Notes under the pieces: model-generated
What the model saw: only the letters and a program-made list of their open reading frames with translations
Told to the model about the DNA's origin: nothing
Database searches by the model: none
Shown here: positions 25,390 through 33,137 of the stretch, piece by piece
Layout of the letters: each line of letters begins with the position of its first letter
Numbering within the stretch: position 1 is the first letter of the stretch
Assembly (NCBI GenBank): GCA_934792465.1
Contig: CAKVOK010000040.1
Coordinates: forward strand, 1-34,120
Direction: 5' to 3'
Origin: an uncultured Clostridia bacterium
GTDB lineage: Bacteria; Bacillota; Clostridia; RUG12999
Length of the DNA stretch: 34,120 nt
Program-made: the position numbers and the translations under genes

Positions 25390-28374
25390 CTATTCCTCCG
25401 TTCTGACATATAATTTCGGACTTTTTAAAATTCCGAACTCCTTAAATATATAATTCTGTGTTTTTTCATCATCATTCGGATACCATAAATTCGGTCCCTG
25501 CCAGCTGCAATCGCCCATATTGTGCAGCGGTGCAAATGTCTGATACCTATTGCCGAACAGAACCCATTCTATCGAATGTACGCCTTTATTCAGTCCCTCA
25601 ATATCCAGGACATACGGAGGATAGGCAATATTTCCCCTGTCTGCACCGTCTATATATACTTTGACGAGGGCACCGCCGAACTTTTCCGTCTGTATCCTTA
25701 TATCCGAATTTTCCTTTAATTCAAACTTATCTTTATATGTAACATTGTCACCGTAAAAAGGCAGTCCCTGAACCGTTATATCTCCGAAATGTATACTTTC
25801 ACTCAATCCCGTTATTTTTCTTCCGTCGGCACTTACTCCGAATTTGCCCACGATATAGCATGCCTCCAATCTTGTTTTTTTGTTGAACGGCATATTTACG
25901 AGCAATATATTTTTCCCTTTCTTTATTCCGTCAAGCTTATATTTCTTTATGGCATGGTCAACATAAAATCCCGTCTGAACAAGCGTTACATCAAGTCCGT
26001 TCAAATTCAGCCCCGTTATCTCTTCACATGCGAACTCCGCATTTACAGCGATTTCGCTTTCAAATTCAAACCGCAGCGTAATTTCTTTTGTTTCCGTATC
26101 GTCCTCCACTGCCCACGGCTGCATACCGTATACCTCCACATACGGATAATCATATTTTTTCCTTAATATTTCATTTATTCCGAGTATTTCTTCTTTCGGT
26201 TCAAATTTCTTACCGTCTTCGCTGAACTCCGCCAAATCAAGCAACAGCACATTATTATTTATTGAATACTCTACATTTTCTTCAAATTCTTTGATTTTTT
26301 CATAACAGTATTTACTCTCGGTTTTGTTTTCGGAATCGGCAGCACACGGCGTTAATTTCAAAAGCAGGCTGTCCGCCCCTCCGAATTTATGCCGTATTAC
26401 AGTTTGCCCGTTTGCTGCCGTATAGTCCGCATAATATATCTCACCGGTCATTGTGTCATAGCACTCGGCAGTGTATCTGCCATTTATTTTTATTTCGGTA
26501 TTCAACGTTTCGGTTTCATTTCCGTCATGAGCGACAAAAAGCCACAAACATTCCTCTTCTTGTCTTAATGTACAAATTAATGCATTTTCGGCACCGCTGA
26601 TTTCAATATCCCGTTCGAGGACATTCAGCAATTCTTCTTTTGAATATTTTATTCTGACCGATTTATCGCACATCTCGCTTAAATCCGCCGTTTCCGCATC
26701 TACATATTTCGGACATTCGCCCATAATAACAACCTTACCGCCGCCGTTTAAAAAATCCGTTATATACTTTACGGTAGAGCTTCGGAGGGTTTCGCACTGC
26801 GGTATAATAATCGTATCATATTCAAATTTGCTTGTGTTTGCACTGCTCAGCAATTCTTCATTTATAAAGTCAAAATCTATAAAGCTATGTATCAGCCAAT
26901 CTGTCAGTTCCGCAAGTTTTTTATCCATATCCTCTCTTTTGCCTTTTGCAAAATCCGGACCGAAATTCAGCCAATAACTCTCAATCGGGTGTATTACTGC
27001 CGTTTTTACGACAGCTTTTCCTCTCGTAAGCACGGACGCAAGTCTTGTATAATGATTTTCCAAACACGCATATTCCGTGTACCACGGCGACTGATAATTG
27101 AGCGATGCGGGATAGTCCCTTTTGGCAATGCCTTTCAGGCTTCCGAGCGCAACGCTGTGTACCCTGAGCGTAACTCCCATTGCCGCCTGCCAATCACCCT
27201 GAAGCTTATGCGTTTTAAAATCCATATTCCAGCCCATAACGCCGTACAGTTCCGACATAATGCCCTCTTTCCCGTATTGACGTGCAACCGACTGAACCTG
27301 TTTCACAGTTACATATTCTTTATTGTTACACAGCATATCTATTCCGGGTATATCGAAGTACGGATATGTACGCATAACGTCGCCGGCAGATGATGTCTGC
27401 GAAAACATCGACGTTTCCTCTACCATATGCCCCGTAAGATATATCCCGTTTGCGGCGCAGCAATCATGATATGTTTTAAGAAAAGCATCCGTAATTCTGT
27501 CCGCAGTATGGTTATGGTAAAAGTATCTGCTTTTTGAAATTCTGCCGTCCGACAAATCCCAAAATATTTCCGGCAGACTGTTTGTTATATCCTCCCGATA
27601 TTTTCCAAAATATGTTTTTTCAAAATCTCCGCTCCACGGCATCTGATTTTCAAATTTGCCGTCTATCGTATGTTTTCTCGCAAACTGCGGTTCGTCTGTG
27701 AACACAGCTTTTATACTTTTTCCGAATTCGTTACCGATTTCGGAAAAATATTTTTTGTAGGTCTGTTCGATAAAGTATTCCACCGCTTCTTTGTTTAATG
27801 TATCAATATAGCTTTCTCCGTTGAATCTGTCCGATTTCGGCGTCGCAAATGAATATGCATACCATCTTTCATTTGCGGCAGCCTCGCCCTCATTGATTTT
27901 TTTATACTTCACAATTTCGTGTTTATCGTTAAATTTTATATCATAGCAAGCGACAAAATATGTGCCGCCGTTTTTCAGCGCTGCTTCTTTGTCCTCACAC
28001 TCAGTTTTTTGCTGCGTCATTTTTAAAGCACGCTGTCTGTAACATTCTTTTTTACTTGCCATACCTCCGGCAAATCCGGACGGCCATCTGTCCTCGTCGT
28101 ATATTATTGTAAACATATTCTTTTCTTTTAACTTTTTTACACATATTCCGACATATTCCATAAATTCATCACTTAAATATTTCGTTTCAAGACCGGCTCT
28201 CGGATGTATCGTCACACCGCCGAATCCCATTTTTTCAAACACGTCTATCTGATATTCCGTTTCTTCCCGATTCAGTTTAAATCCCCATGCCCAAAAAGGC
28301 ATTGCCTTATATTCCGCCGACGGATTTTTAAAAAAATCTTTTGTCAGCTTTCGGTTTGTATTATTATAAAACAT
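25390..28374 (-). CDS. cytoplasmic GH106-like glycoside hydrolase (alpha-L-rhamnosidase superfamily)
   Basis: A 994-residue protein without signal peptide, so cytoplasmic. The N-terminal catalytic region has P-F-W-A-W-G-F near 25, H-P-R-A-G-L near 55 and Y-D-E-D-R-W-P-S-G near 100, a set typical of the large GH106-like family, and later F-T-D-E-P-Q-F near 230. The C-terminal third contains beta-sandwich regions as in GH2/GH106 proteins. GH106 members cleave alpha-L-rhamnosides, but many relatives with these motifs are uncharacterised, so rhamnose is only a possibility. The ATG at 28374 has GGAGGG upstream. It leads the GRE unit and probably acts on imported oligosaccharide to release the GRE pathway sugar. 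Confidence 0.85.
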   Translation of the reverse strand: MFYNNTNRKLTKDFFKNPSAEYKAMPFWAWGFKLNREETEYQIDVFEKMGFGGVTIHPRAGLETKYLSDEFMEYVGICVKKLKEKNMFTIIYDEDRWPSGFAGGMASKKECYRQRALKMTQQKTECEDKEAALKNGGTYFVACYDIKFNDKHEIVKYKKINEGEAAANERWYAYSFATPKSDRFNGESYIDTLNKEAVEYFIEQTYKKYFSEIGNEFGKSIKAVFTDEPQFARKHTIDGKFENQMPWSGDFEKTYFGKYREDITNSLPEIFWDLSDGRISKSRYFYHNHTADRITDAFLKTYHDCCAANGIYLTGHMVEETSMFSQTSSAGDVMRTYPYFDIPGIDMLCNNKEYVTVKQVQSVARQYGKEGIMSELYGVMGWNMDFKTHKLQGDWQAAMGVTLRVHSVALGSLKGIAKRDYPASLNYQSPWYTEYACLENHYTRLASVLTRGKAVVKTAVIHPIESYWLNFGPDFAKGKREDMDKKLAELTDWLIHSFIDFDFINEELLSSANTSKFEYDTIIIPQCETLRSSTVKYITDFLNGGGKVVIMGECPKYVDAETADLSEMCDKSVRIKYSKEELLNVLERDIEISGAENALICTLRQEEECLWLFVAHDGNETETLNTEIKINGRYTAECYDTMTGEIYYADYTAANGQTVIRHKFGGADSLLLKLTPCAADSENKTESKYCYEKIKEFEENVEYSINNNVLLLDLAEFSEDGKKFEPKEEILGINEILRKKYDYPYVEVYGMQPWAVEDDTETKEITLRFEFESEIAVNAEFACEEITGLNLNGLDVTLVQTGFYVDHAIKKYKLDGIKKGKNILLVNMPFNKKTRLEACYIVGKFGVSADGRKITGLSESIHFGDITVQGLPFYGDNVTYKDKFELKENSDIRIQTEKFGGALVKVYIDGADRGNIAYPPYVLDIEGLNKGVHSIEWVLFGNRYQTFAPLHNMGDCSWQGPNLWYPNDDEKTQNYIFKEFGILKSPKLYVRTEE

Positions 28375-28394
28375 TTTTATCCCTCCGCAGATTT

Positions 28395-28423
28395 ATTCTA
28401 TCATAAAATAAGCGCAAGGTAAA
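28395..28423 (-). promoter_or_regulatory. probable promoter of the GH106-like/GRE unit
   Basis: On the minus strand TTTACC (28418-28423) and TAGAAT (28395-28400) are 17 bases apart, just before the GGAGGG site of the gene at 28374. The -35 element is weak, as expected for a promoter that needs an activator; the divergent AraC-type gene is next door. Confidence 0.5.
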
Positions 28424-28442
28424 TACACTAATTAATCTTTTT

Positions 28443-28459
28443 AAACATTTCAAACATTT
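28443..28459. promoter_or_regulatory. tandem AAACATTT pair, candidate AraC-type operator
   Basis: AAACATTT occurs at 28443-28450 and 28452-28459, one base apart, in the divergent intergenic region and right upstream of the -35 element of the regulator gene. Direct half-sites of this kind are common for AraC-type regulators. The short spacing and AT-rich context make the call tentative. Confidence 0.35.
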
Positions 28460-28462
28460 GTA

Positions 28463-28491
28463 TTGCATTTTTCGTCCGAATATGGTATACT
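28463..28491 (+). promoter_or_regulatory. promoter of the AraC-type regulator gene
   Basis: TTGCAT (28463-28468) and TATACT (28486-28491) are separated by 17 bases, 21 bases upstream of the ATG at 28513. The region is shared back-to-back with the promoter of the GH106-like gene. Confidence 0.75.
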
Positions 28492-28512
28492 GTAACGGGA
28501 CGGTGAATGTGA

Positions 28513-29313
28513 ATGAACAAAATATCTCTCTTTACAAATCAAAACATTAATATCGAAAAAATAATTTGCGTTATAGAAAATAAAACCAAACGTGAATTTA
28601 TACCGTTTAAGCCGCACGGGCGCTGCAACAACGGTCTGATATACATTACAGAGGGAAGTACGTTATACAATTTCGGAAACCGAAGCTTTACGGTGCAAAA
28701 AGGCGATATACTTTTTCTGCCTATGGGAAGCACATATTCCATGGATATTCTGACGCCGGACTACAACTACATATTTGTCGATTTCTCATTTTTCGAAATA
28801 AGCACCGACTATGCGGAATATTTTCGTGTGCCGGAAAGCTTCCGCTGCGAGCATGATTTCCGAGCAATGCTTATTTCATGGAATCATAATGAATTGTGCT
28901 ACAAAACAAAAGGGAAAATGTACTTATATAAAATCATATCAAATATTCAGAAATTTATAAATTTCGAGTATTATCCCGAACATAAAAAATCACTCCTCGA
29001 ACCTGCCGTTGAATATATACTTAAAAATTATACACAAAATATAACCGTAGCCGAGCTGGCGAAAATCTCCGGAATATCCGAGGGGCATTTCAGACGTATA
29101 TTCTTATCCGCATATAAAACTTCGCCGCAAAAATTCATTATATCAAAACGTCTGCAAAAGGCTTCGGAACTGCTGAAATTCAGCAACCGCAATATCACCG
29201 ATATATCGACTCTTTCCGGCTTTTCAAGTATATATTATTTTTCAAGACTTTTTAAGCAGGAAACAGGTATGACGCCGGCACAATACAGGAAATACATGCA
29301 GGCCGAAAAATAG
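28513..29313 (+). CDS. AraC-family transcriptional regulator with cupin-type sensor domain
   Basis: A 266-residue cytoplasmic regulator. Residues about 30-130 have the cupin-like sugar-sensing pattern (P-H-G-R-C-N-N-G-L-I-Y-I-T-E-G, then G-D-I-L-F-L-P), and residues about 165-262 the double helix-turn-helix domain (I-T-V-A-E-L-A-K-I-S-G-I-S then I-T-D-I-S-T-L-S-G-F, ending T-G-M-T-P-A-Q-Y-R). It is divergent to the GH106-like/GRE unit with a 138-base shared region, so it probably controls that unit in response to the sugar or its phosphate. It differs from the two-component regulator in lacking a receiver. The ATG at 28513 follows a G-rich GGGACGGTG site. Confidence 0.92.
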   Translation: MNKISLFTNQNINIEKIICVIENKTKREFIPFKPHGRCNNGLIYITEGSTLYNFGNRSFTVQKGDILFLPMGSTYSMDILTPDYNYIFVDFSFFEISTDYAEYFRVPESFRCEHDFRAMLISWNHNELCYKTKGKMYLYKIISNIQKFINFEYYPEHKKSLLEPAVEYILKNYTQNITVAELAKISGISEGHFRRIFLSAYKTSPQKFIISKRLQKASELLKFSNRNITDISTLSGFSSIYYFSRLFKQETGMTPAQYRKYMQAEK

Positions 29314-29453
29314 CTTTTATTTTGCCGAATTGCATCAAATTCCCATAAAGTGTAAATATGGCGGTCGGCTAAAATACCTTTTTTTAAATCGTATATCAGA
29401 GTTTATAGTTCTAAGCTTTCCCAAGCTCATGTTCTAACTGTCGGTTATTTATA

Positions 29454-29502
29454 CAAAAAGGTACGGGCAAATTCGTTTTCACGAAATTATCCGTACCTTT
29501 TT
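29454..29502 (+). terminator. intrinsic terminator after the AraC-type gene
   Basis: GGTACGG (29460-29466) pairs with CCGTACC (29491-29497), with flanking A and T runs extending the stem and TTTTT following. It lies 141 bases after the regulator stop; the stretch between shows no gene. Confidence 0.85.
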
Positions 29503-29524
29503 CAAATTATTTTTCGTTTTTCCT

Positions 29525-29593
29525 GCACTTAATTGTACTTTGCAGATGATTTAATGCTCCGCCGAAGCTACCGGTTCAAATAAATGGGTCTAA
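29525..29593. repeat. 69-bp direct repeat, right copy
   Basis: This is the second copy of the element at 1-69, with seven substitutions and no gaps. It lies just past the terminator of the carbohydrate locus and before the decayed ATPase gene, so the two copies bracket the whole locus of about 29.5 kb. Confidence 0.85.
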
Positions 29594-29659
29594 TTTCAGT
29601 TATTAAGCGGAATTTCAGGCTTACAACAAACTTAAAATTTCCCTTTATTCCGGTTTTGC

Positions 29660-30168
29660 TCATAGCAGCATTGTCATGTAAAGAGGCAGAAAAACTATAC
29701 CGTTTTCTTCCTTATAATCTCCGCTGTGCAGAACATACGGAATATGTGTTTGCTCGGCATATTTCGCTTTGAATTTGCACAAAGATTTTGTCGTATAGTT
29801 TTTACCGGATTTAACGTCTATCGGCGAAATATTGTGCCTGTTGCTTATGTTGCTCTTGGAAATCAGAAAATCTATTTCCATTCGTGATGAAACGTCTGTC
29901 CTTGACGAGTTCGCATACAATCATATATTGTCTGAAATAGTCCATAGCCTTGCGATGAAGCGCCTGTCCCATCGGTTTCTTCCCGTTATAGCAATCTTTT
30001 ATCAAATCTATCATTGTATCGTTTCCGACAGCCCACATAAACTCTTCGAAGTCAAGCGGATACATATTTATTGAATCTTCTTCCGACGGAATCAGAATAT
30101 CTTTGACATTTTCTCTTATTGAAATGAGTGAACCTGTTTCAATATAATCATATTTTCATCGGCAACAA
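29660..30168 (-). pseudogene. decayed AAA ATPase (DUF4143-type) gene
   Basis: Two overlapping minus-strand frames each hold part of one known family. The first (to about 30065-30168) has Y-I-E-T-G-S-L-I-S-I-R, then I-P-S-E-E-D and Y-P-L-D-F-E-E-F-M-W-A, the middle of these ATPases. The second (29660-29920) has E-I-D-F-L-I, P-I-D-V-K-S-G-K-N-Y and L-P-L-Y-M, their C-terminal nuclease-like end. The pieces lie closer than in intact proteins (about 400-450 residues) and in different frames, and the N-terminal Walker A part is missing, with stops upstream of 30168. So the gene has lost its front and an internal segment. Such genes are scattered mobile-type housekeeping in gut Clostridia. Confidence 0.8.
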
Positions 30169-30521
30169 GATACTTTATATAGATGATTATAATGACGCTT
30201 CCCACTACATTCGGAAATCAAAAAGCAAAGAATTTAAATTGGCAGACATATATCTTTGCTATAGGCAAATTAACTCCGAAACTTCGAGTGAGTGCCGGAA
30301 AGCATGAAAAACAGCGGTTTTTCAGCCTCGAAGTTTTGCGCAGACAAAATTAGAAACATCGAAATTTTCGAAAGAAAAGATATAACGGTTATCAAAATCT
30401 TTACCGGAGCGGCAGCGGATATTGACAACTCTCTGCCGCAATGAATGTTTTAGTATTCATAAATTGTAATGTATTTTCATACTTATATACAAATATAACT
30501 TATCGAAAGGTGGAATCTTGT
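30169..30521. other. intergenic region before the recombinase, no supported gene
   Basis: This stretch holds no intact gene I can support. A 46-codon plus-strand ORF (30304-30444) without a ribosome site ends just before the small gene. A second frame in the same stretch is also open for about 35 codons, which suggests a remnant. A weak promoter (TTGTAA and TATACA about 16 bases apart, near 30464-30491) might serve the small gene at 30522. Confidence 0.5.
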
Positions 30522-30680
30522 ATGACAAAAAAAGTACAAGCAAACAAAGGTACATACAGAGAACAAGCAAACTTTGAGCATGAACTCAAAATGTTCATTA
30601 ATCAGAAATTATTTGACAAGCATATAATTTCCGAAGATATGTATTGGACGGCGAAAGAACTTTTATTGAAACAAATCTGA
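30522..30680 (+). CDS. small protein coupled to the recombinase
   Basis: A 52-residue charged protein beginning M-T-K-K-V-Q-A-N-K with a helical C-terminal half that ends A-K-E-L-L-L-K-Q-I. A longer frame opens at 30441, but the ATG at 30522 has GAAAGGTGG eight bases before it. Small proteins of this form, sometimes SHOCT-like, often sit right before serine recombinase genes in Clostridia. The stop is 17 bases before the recombinase start, so both are likely made from one transcript. It may be an accessory or directionality factor, which is inference. Confidence 0.7.
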   Translation: MTKKVQANKGTYREQANFEHELKMFINQKLFDKHIISEDMYWTAKELLLKQI

Positions 30681-30697
30681 CCAAACGGGGGCATCTC

Positions 30698-32413
30698 ATG
30701 GACATATACACTATCAGAGAAAAAATGATAAGACATAACAAGCGCTTAACGGACCTTAATTTAAGAGTTGTATATTATGCAAGAGTATCGACAGAGAAGG
30801 ATGCACAGCTTCATTCTCTGTCTGCCCAAAAAGACCATTTTGAACAGAAAATTGCCGCAAATCCCAATTGGACATTTATCCGCGGATATGTGGACGAGGG
30901 GATCTCCGCAACCAGCGTTAAAAACCGTGAAAATTTTCTGCAAATGATTAATGATGCGAAACTGCATAAATTTGACTTGATCCTTACTAAGGAAATTACC
31001 CGTTTTGCGAGGAACACTCTCGACAGTCTTTCATACACGCAAAACCTGTTGCGTCACGGTGTGGGTGTATATTTTGAAAATGACAACCTCAATACCTTAG
31101 AACCGGACAGCGAACTTCGGCTTACGATAATGTCCGGTATAGCACAGGACGAATCGAGAAAGATTTCCGAACGTGTATCATTCGGCTTTAAATCCTCTGT
31201 CGAAAAAGGTATCGTACTCGGCAACGACTGCATTTGGGGATATAGAAAGGACAAAGGAAAGCTCGTTATAGTGCCGCAGGAAGCCGAAATGGTTTATAAA
31301 ATATTTGATATGTACGCAAACGGCGATATGGGCATAAGAGCAATTGCCAGAGCATTGTCCGAATCCGGGTATAGGAACAGCAACGGAAATCCGCTTTCCT
31401 TTTCTTCCGTAAAGGGCATTTTGGTAAATCCTAAATATAAAGGTTATTACTGCGGACACAAAACGCGCAAAATGGATTTCAGGCACGATGATATTAAATA
31501 TCTTCCAAAGGAAGAGTGGATAATCTACGAAGATAATGACGCCGTTCCGCCGATTGTATCTCCCGAGCTTTGGGAAAAGGCAAACCGCAAGCTCCGAGAA
31601 CGCAGCGAAAAAATGACAAGCAGTGACAAGACAAGCTATCAGAACAAATATCCGTATTCGGGAAAAATCATATGCGGCGAACACGGCACATGCTATCACC
31701 ACACCGTTTACCGATATAAATCGGGTAATAAAGAATTATGGGTCTGCAAGGAATACGGCAACGGTAATAAATGCCGAAATCCGCTTGTTTATACGAGCGA
31801 AATCGACGCTGTAATGCGAGAGGTATACACTCGAATAATCTGCGAGAAAACCTCTATCATAAACGACCTTATAGAACTTTACAAGGAAAGCGGCAGCACC
31901 AAAGCTATTGTGAAGCAAAAGAAAAAAACAGAATCCGACATAAACCTTATTCTTGCAAAAAAAGACAAGCTGCTTGATCTGGTCATGGACGACAGAATCT
32001 CAAACGAAGAATTTGAGCAGCGAAATGATTCGTTTAACACAAAAATCGAAGAATTGAAAACAAAGCTTAAAGAGCTTGATGAAGATGAACAAAAAAGCCT
32101 GGATTTAAAAGAAAGCATCGAAAGCCTGCGCAGCGCTATCAGCAACGAGCTTGATTTTTCCGATAATATCAGCAAGAACGTTGTTGACAGTTTCGTTGAT
32201 AAAATTGTCGTTTACAAGGGTGATGCCGAGAATGAAATTAATCTGAAAATTTTTCTGAAGCTGCTGCCGGGTAATATACAAAATTTTGCGGAAAATTCTC
32301 ATATACTTACTTTTGCCTGCGGTCGGGTTATTCAGACCAGAGGCGGCAACTCCCGCTCTCTTAAAGCATATGATTTGACATTTAATTATGACTTGTGCTA
32401 TTACCTTGAATAA
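30698..32413 (+). CDS. large serine recombinase (site-specific integrase/transposase)
   Basis: A 571-residue recombinase. The N-terminal resolvase domain has Y-Y-A-R-V-S-T with the catalytic Ser31, then S-L-S-A-Q and the R-F-A-R-N region that holds the active-site arginines. The recombinase domain follows (about 175-280, with G-I-R-A-I-A-R-A-L near 215). Next are a zinc ribbon (C-G-E-H-G-T-C, later W-V-C-K and K-C-R-N-P) and a coiled coil (about 405-475). It moves DNA between short attachment sites in the manner of TnpX or phage integrases. The open frame runs back to 30644, but the ATG at 30698 has GGGGG seven bases before it and starts the usual N-terminus. It appears intact. Confidence 0.95.
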   Translation: MDIYTIREKMIRHNKRLTDLNLRVVYYARVSTEKDAQLHSLSAQKDHFEQKIAANPNWTFIRGYVDEGISATSVKNRENFLQMINDAKLHKFDLILTKEITRFARNTLDSLSYTQNLLRHGVGVYFENDNLNTLEPDSELRLTIMSGIAQDESRKISERVSFGFKSSVEKGIVLGNDCIWGYRKDKGKLVIVPQEAEMVYKIFDMYANGDMGIRAIARALSESGYRNSNGNPLSFSSVKGILVNPKYKGYYCGHKTRKMDFRHDDIKYLPKEEWIIYEDNDAVPPIVSPELWEKANRKLRERSEKMTSSDKTSYQNKYPYSGKIICGEHGTCYHHTVYRYKSGNKELWVCKEYGNGNKCRNPLVYTSEIDAVMREVYTRIICEKTSIINDLIELYKESGSTKAIVKQKKKTESDINLILAKKDKLLDLVMDDRISNEEFEQRNDSFNTKIEELKTKLKELDEDEQKSLDLKESIESLRSAISNELDFSDNISKNVVDSFVDKIVVYKGDAENEINLKIFLKLLPGNIQNFAENSHILTFACGRVIQTRGGNSRSLKAYDLTFNYDLCYYLE

Positions 32414-32421
32414 ACAATTTC

Positions 32422-32449
32422 AGCCGCCGGCGGATAAGCATCGGCGGCT
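32422..32449 (+). terminator. hairpin after the recombinase gene (possible terminator)
   Basis: AGCCGCCG (32422-32429) and CGGCGGCT (32442-32449) are perfect complements around 12 bases, eight bases after the stop. Only TTTACT follows, so termination may be weak. It lies between convergent genes and could act for both strands. Confidence 0.6.
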
Positions 32450-32507
32450 TTACTCATTGGCAAAATACTCCTTTAGTTTAAATACCTCAGCATTTCAAAC
32501 TGTTGTT

Positions 32508-33116
32508 TCAGCCCAAATCTTCCGTTTTAAAGGTCGTATACCCCTCATAATAATAACTCGTATCAATGCCTTTCATATACACTTTGCGGTCGTTTATTTT
32601 TTCTGTGAGGGCATTTTTGAGAATGTGTTTAATTTCAATATCCCGAATCGGACTGCGTTCCATAGCAAGGAGATAATCTTCTTTATCGACCTTGCTCCAA
32701 TCCACAACCTTGCCGAGTTCTCTTTTTAATATCAAATCCAGCCAGATGCGTGTTGCTCTGCCGTTGCCTTCACGGAACGGGTGAGCGATATTCATTTCAA
32801 CATATTTTTCAATAATTGTATCAAAATCACTTTGCGGCATTTTATCAACATTATCGAGTGCCGCCTGTAAATACATAAGCGGAGCAAAGCGGAAATTACC
32901 CTTTGCGATATTTACTTCTCTTAATTTCCCGGCAAATTCATAAATATCCTCAAACAAATACTTATGAATGGTGCAAAGCGTTTTGAATGTGCCGGGTGTC
33001 AAGGTATCGAGAATACCTGTATCGTATAATTTAAGCGCCTTTTGCTTGCTTATTTTTTCTTCCGCATGGGCAAGCTCGGCAGAATCGGTTATATTTAATT
33101 TATTTTCAAGTGCCAT
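32508..33116 (-). CDS. Fic-family protein, self-inhibited (class III type)
   Basis: A 202-residue Fic protein. The motif H-P-F-R-E-G-N-G-R runs from His112, the catalytic base of Fic AMP-transferases. A C-terminal S-Y-Y-Y-E-G with Ser187 and Glu191 fits the S/T-x3-E-G/N inhibitory helix that blocks ATP binding in class III Fic proteins such as NmFic, whose length (191) is close. So the toxin domain and its brake are in one chain and no separate antitoxin is needed. The ATG at 33116 has GGGAGG upstream. It is 21 bases after the HipA-like gene on the same strand, so probably co-transcribed. It may AMPylate a host target such as a topoisomerase under some signal; target not shown. Confidence 0.92.
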   Translation of the reverse strand: MALENKLNITDSAELAHAEEKISKQKALKLYDTGILDTLTPGTFKTLCTIHKYLFEDIYEFAGKLREVNIAKGNFRFAPLMYLQAALDNVDKMPQSDFDTIIEKYVEMNIAHPFREGNGRATRIWLDLILKRELGKVVDWSKVDKEDYLLAMERSPIRDIEIKHILKNALTEKINDRKVYMKGIDTSYYYEGYTTFKTEDLG

Positions 33117-33137
33117 AAAACAGCCTCCCTCTGATTA

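Noticed and set aside
30304..30444. 46-codon plus-strand ORF before the recombinase
   Set aside because: No ribosome site and no recognised family; another frame in the same stretch is also open, so I treat it as a remnant.
32422..32449. Hairpin as a recombinase attachment site
   Set aside because: Position eight bases after the stop between convergent genes fits a terminator better; there is no second copy in the window.
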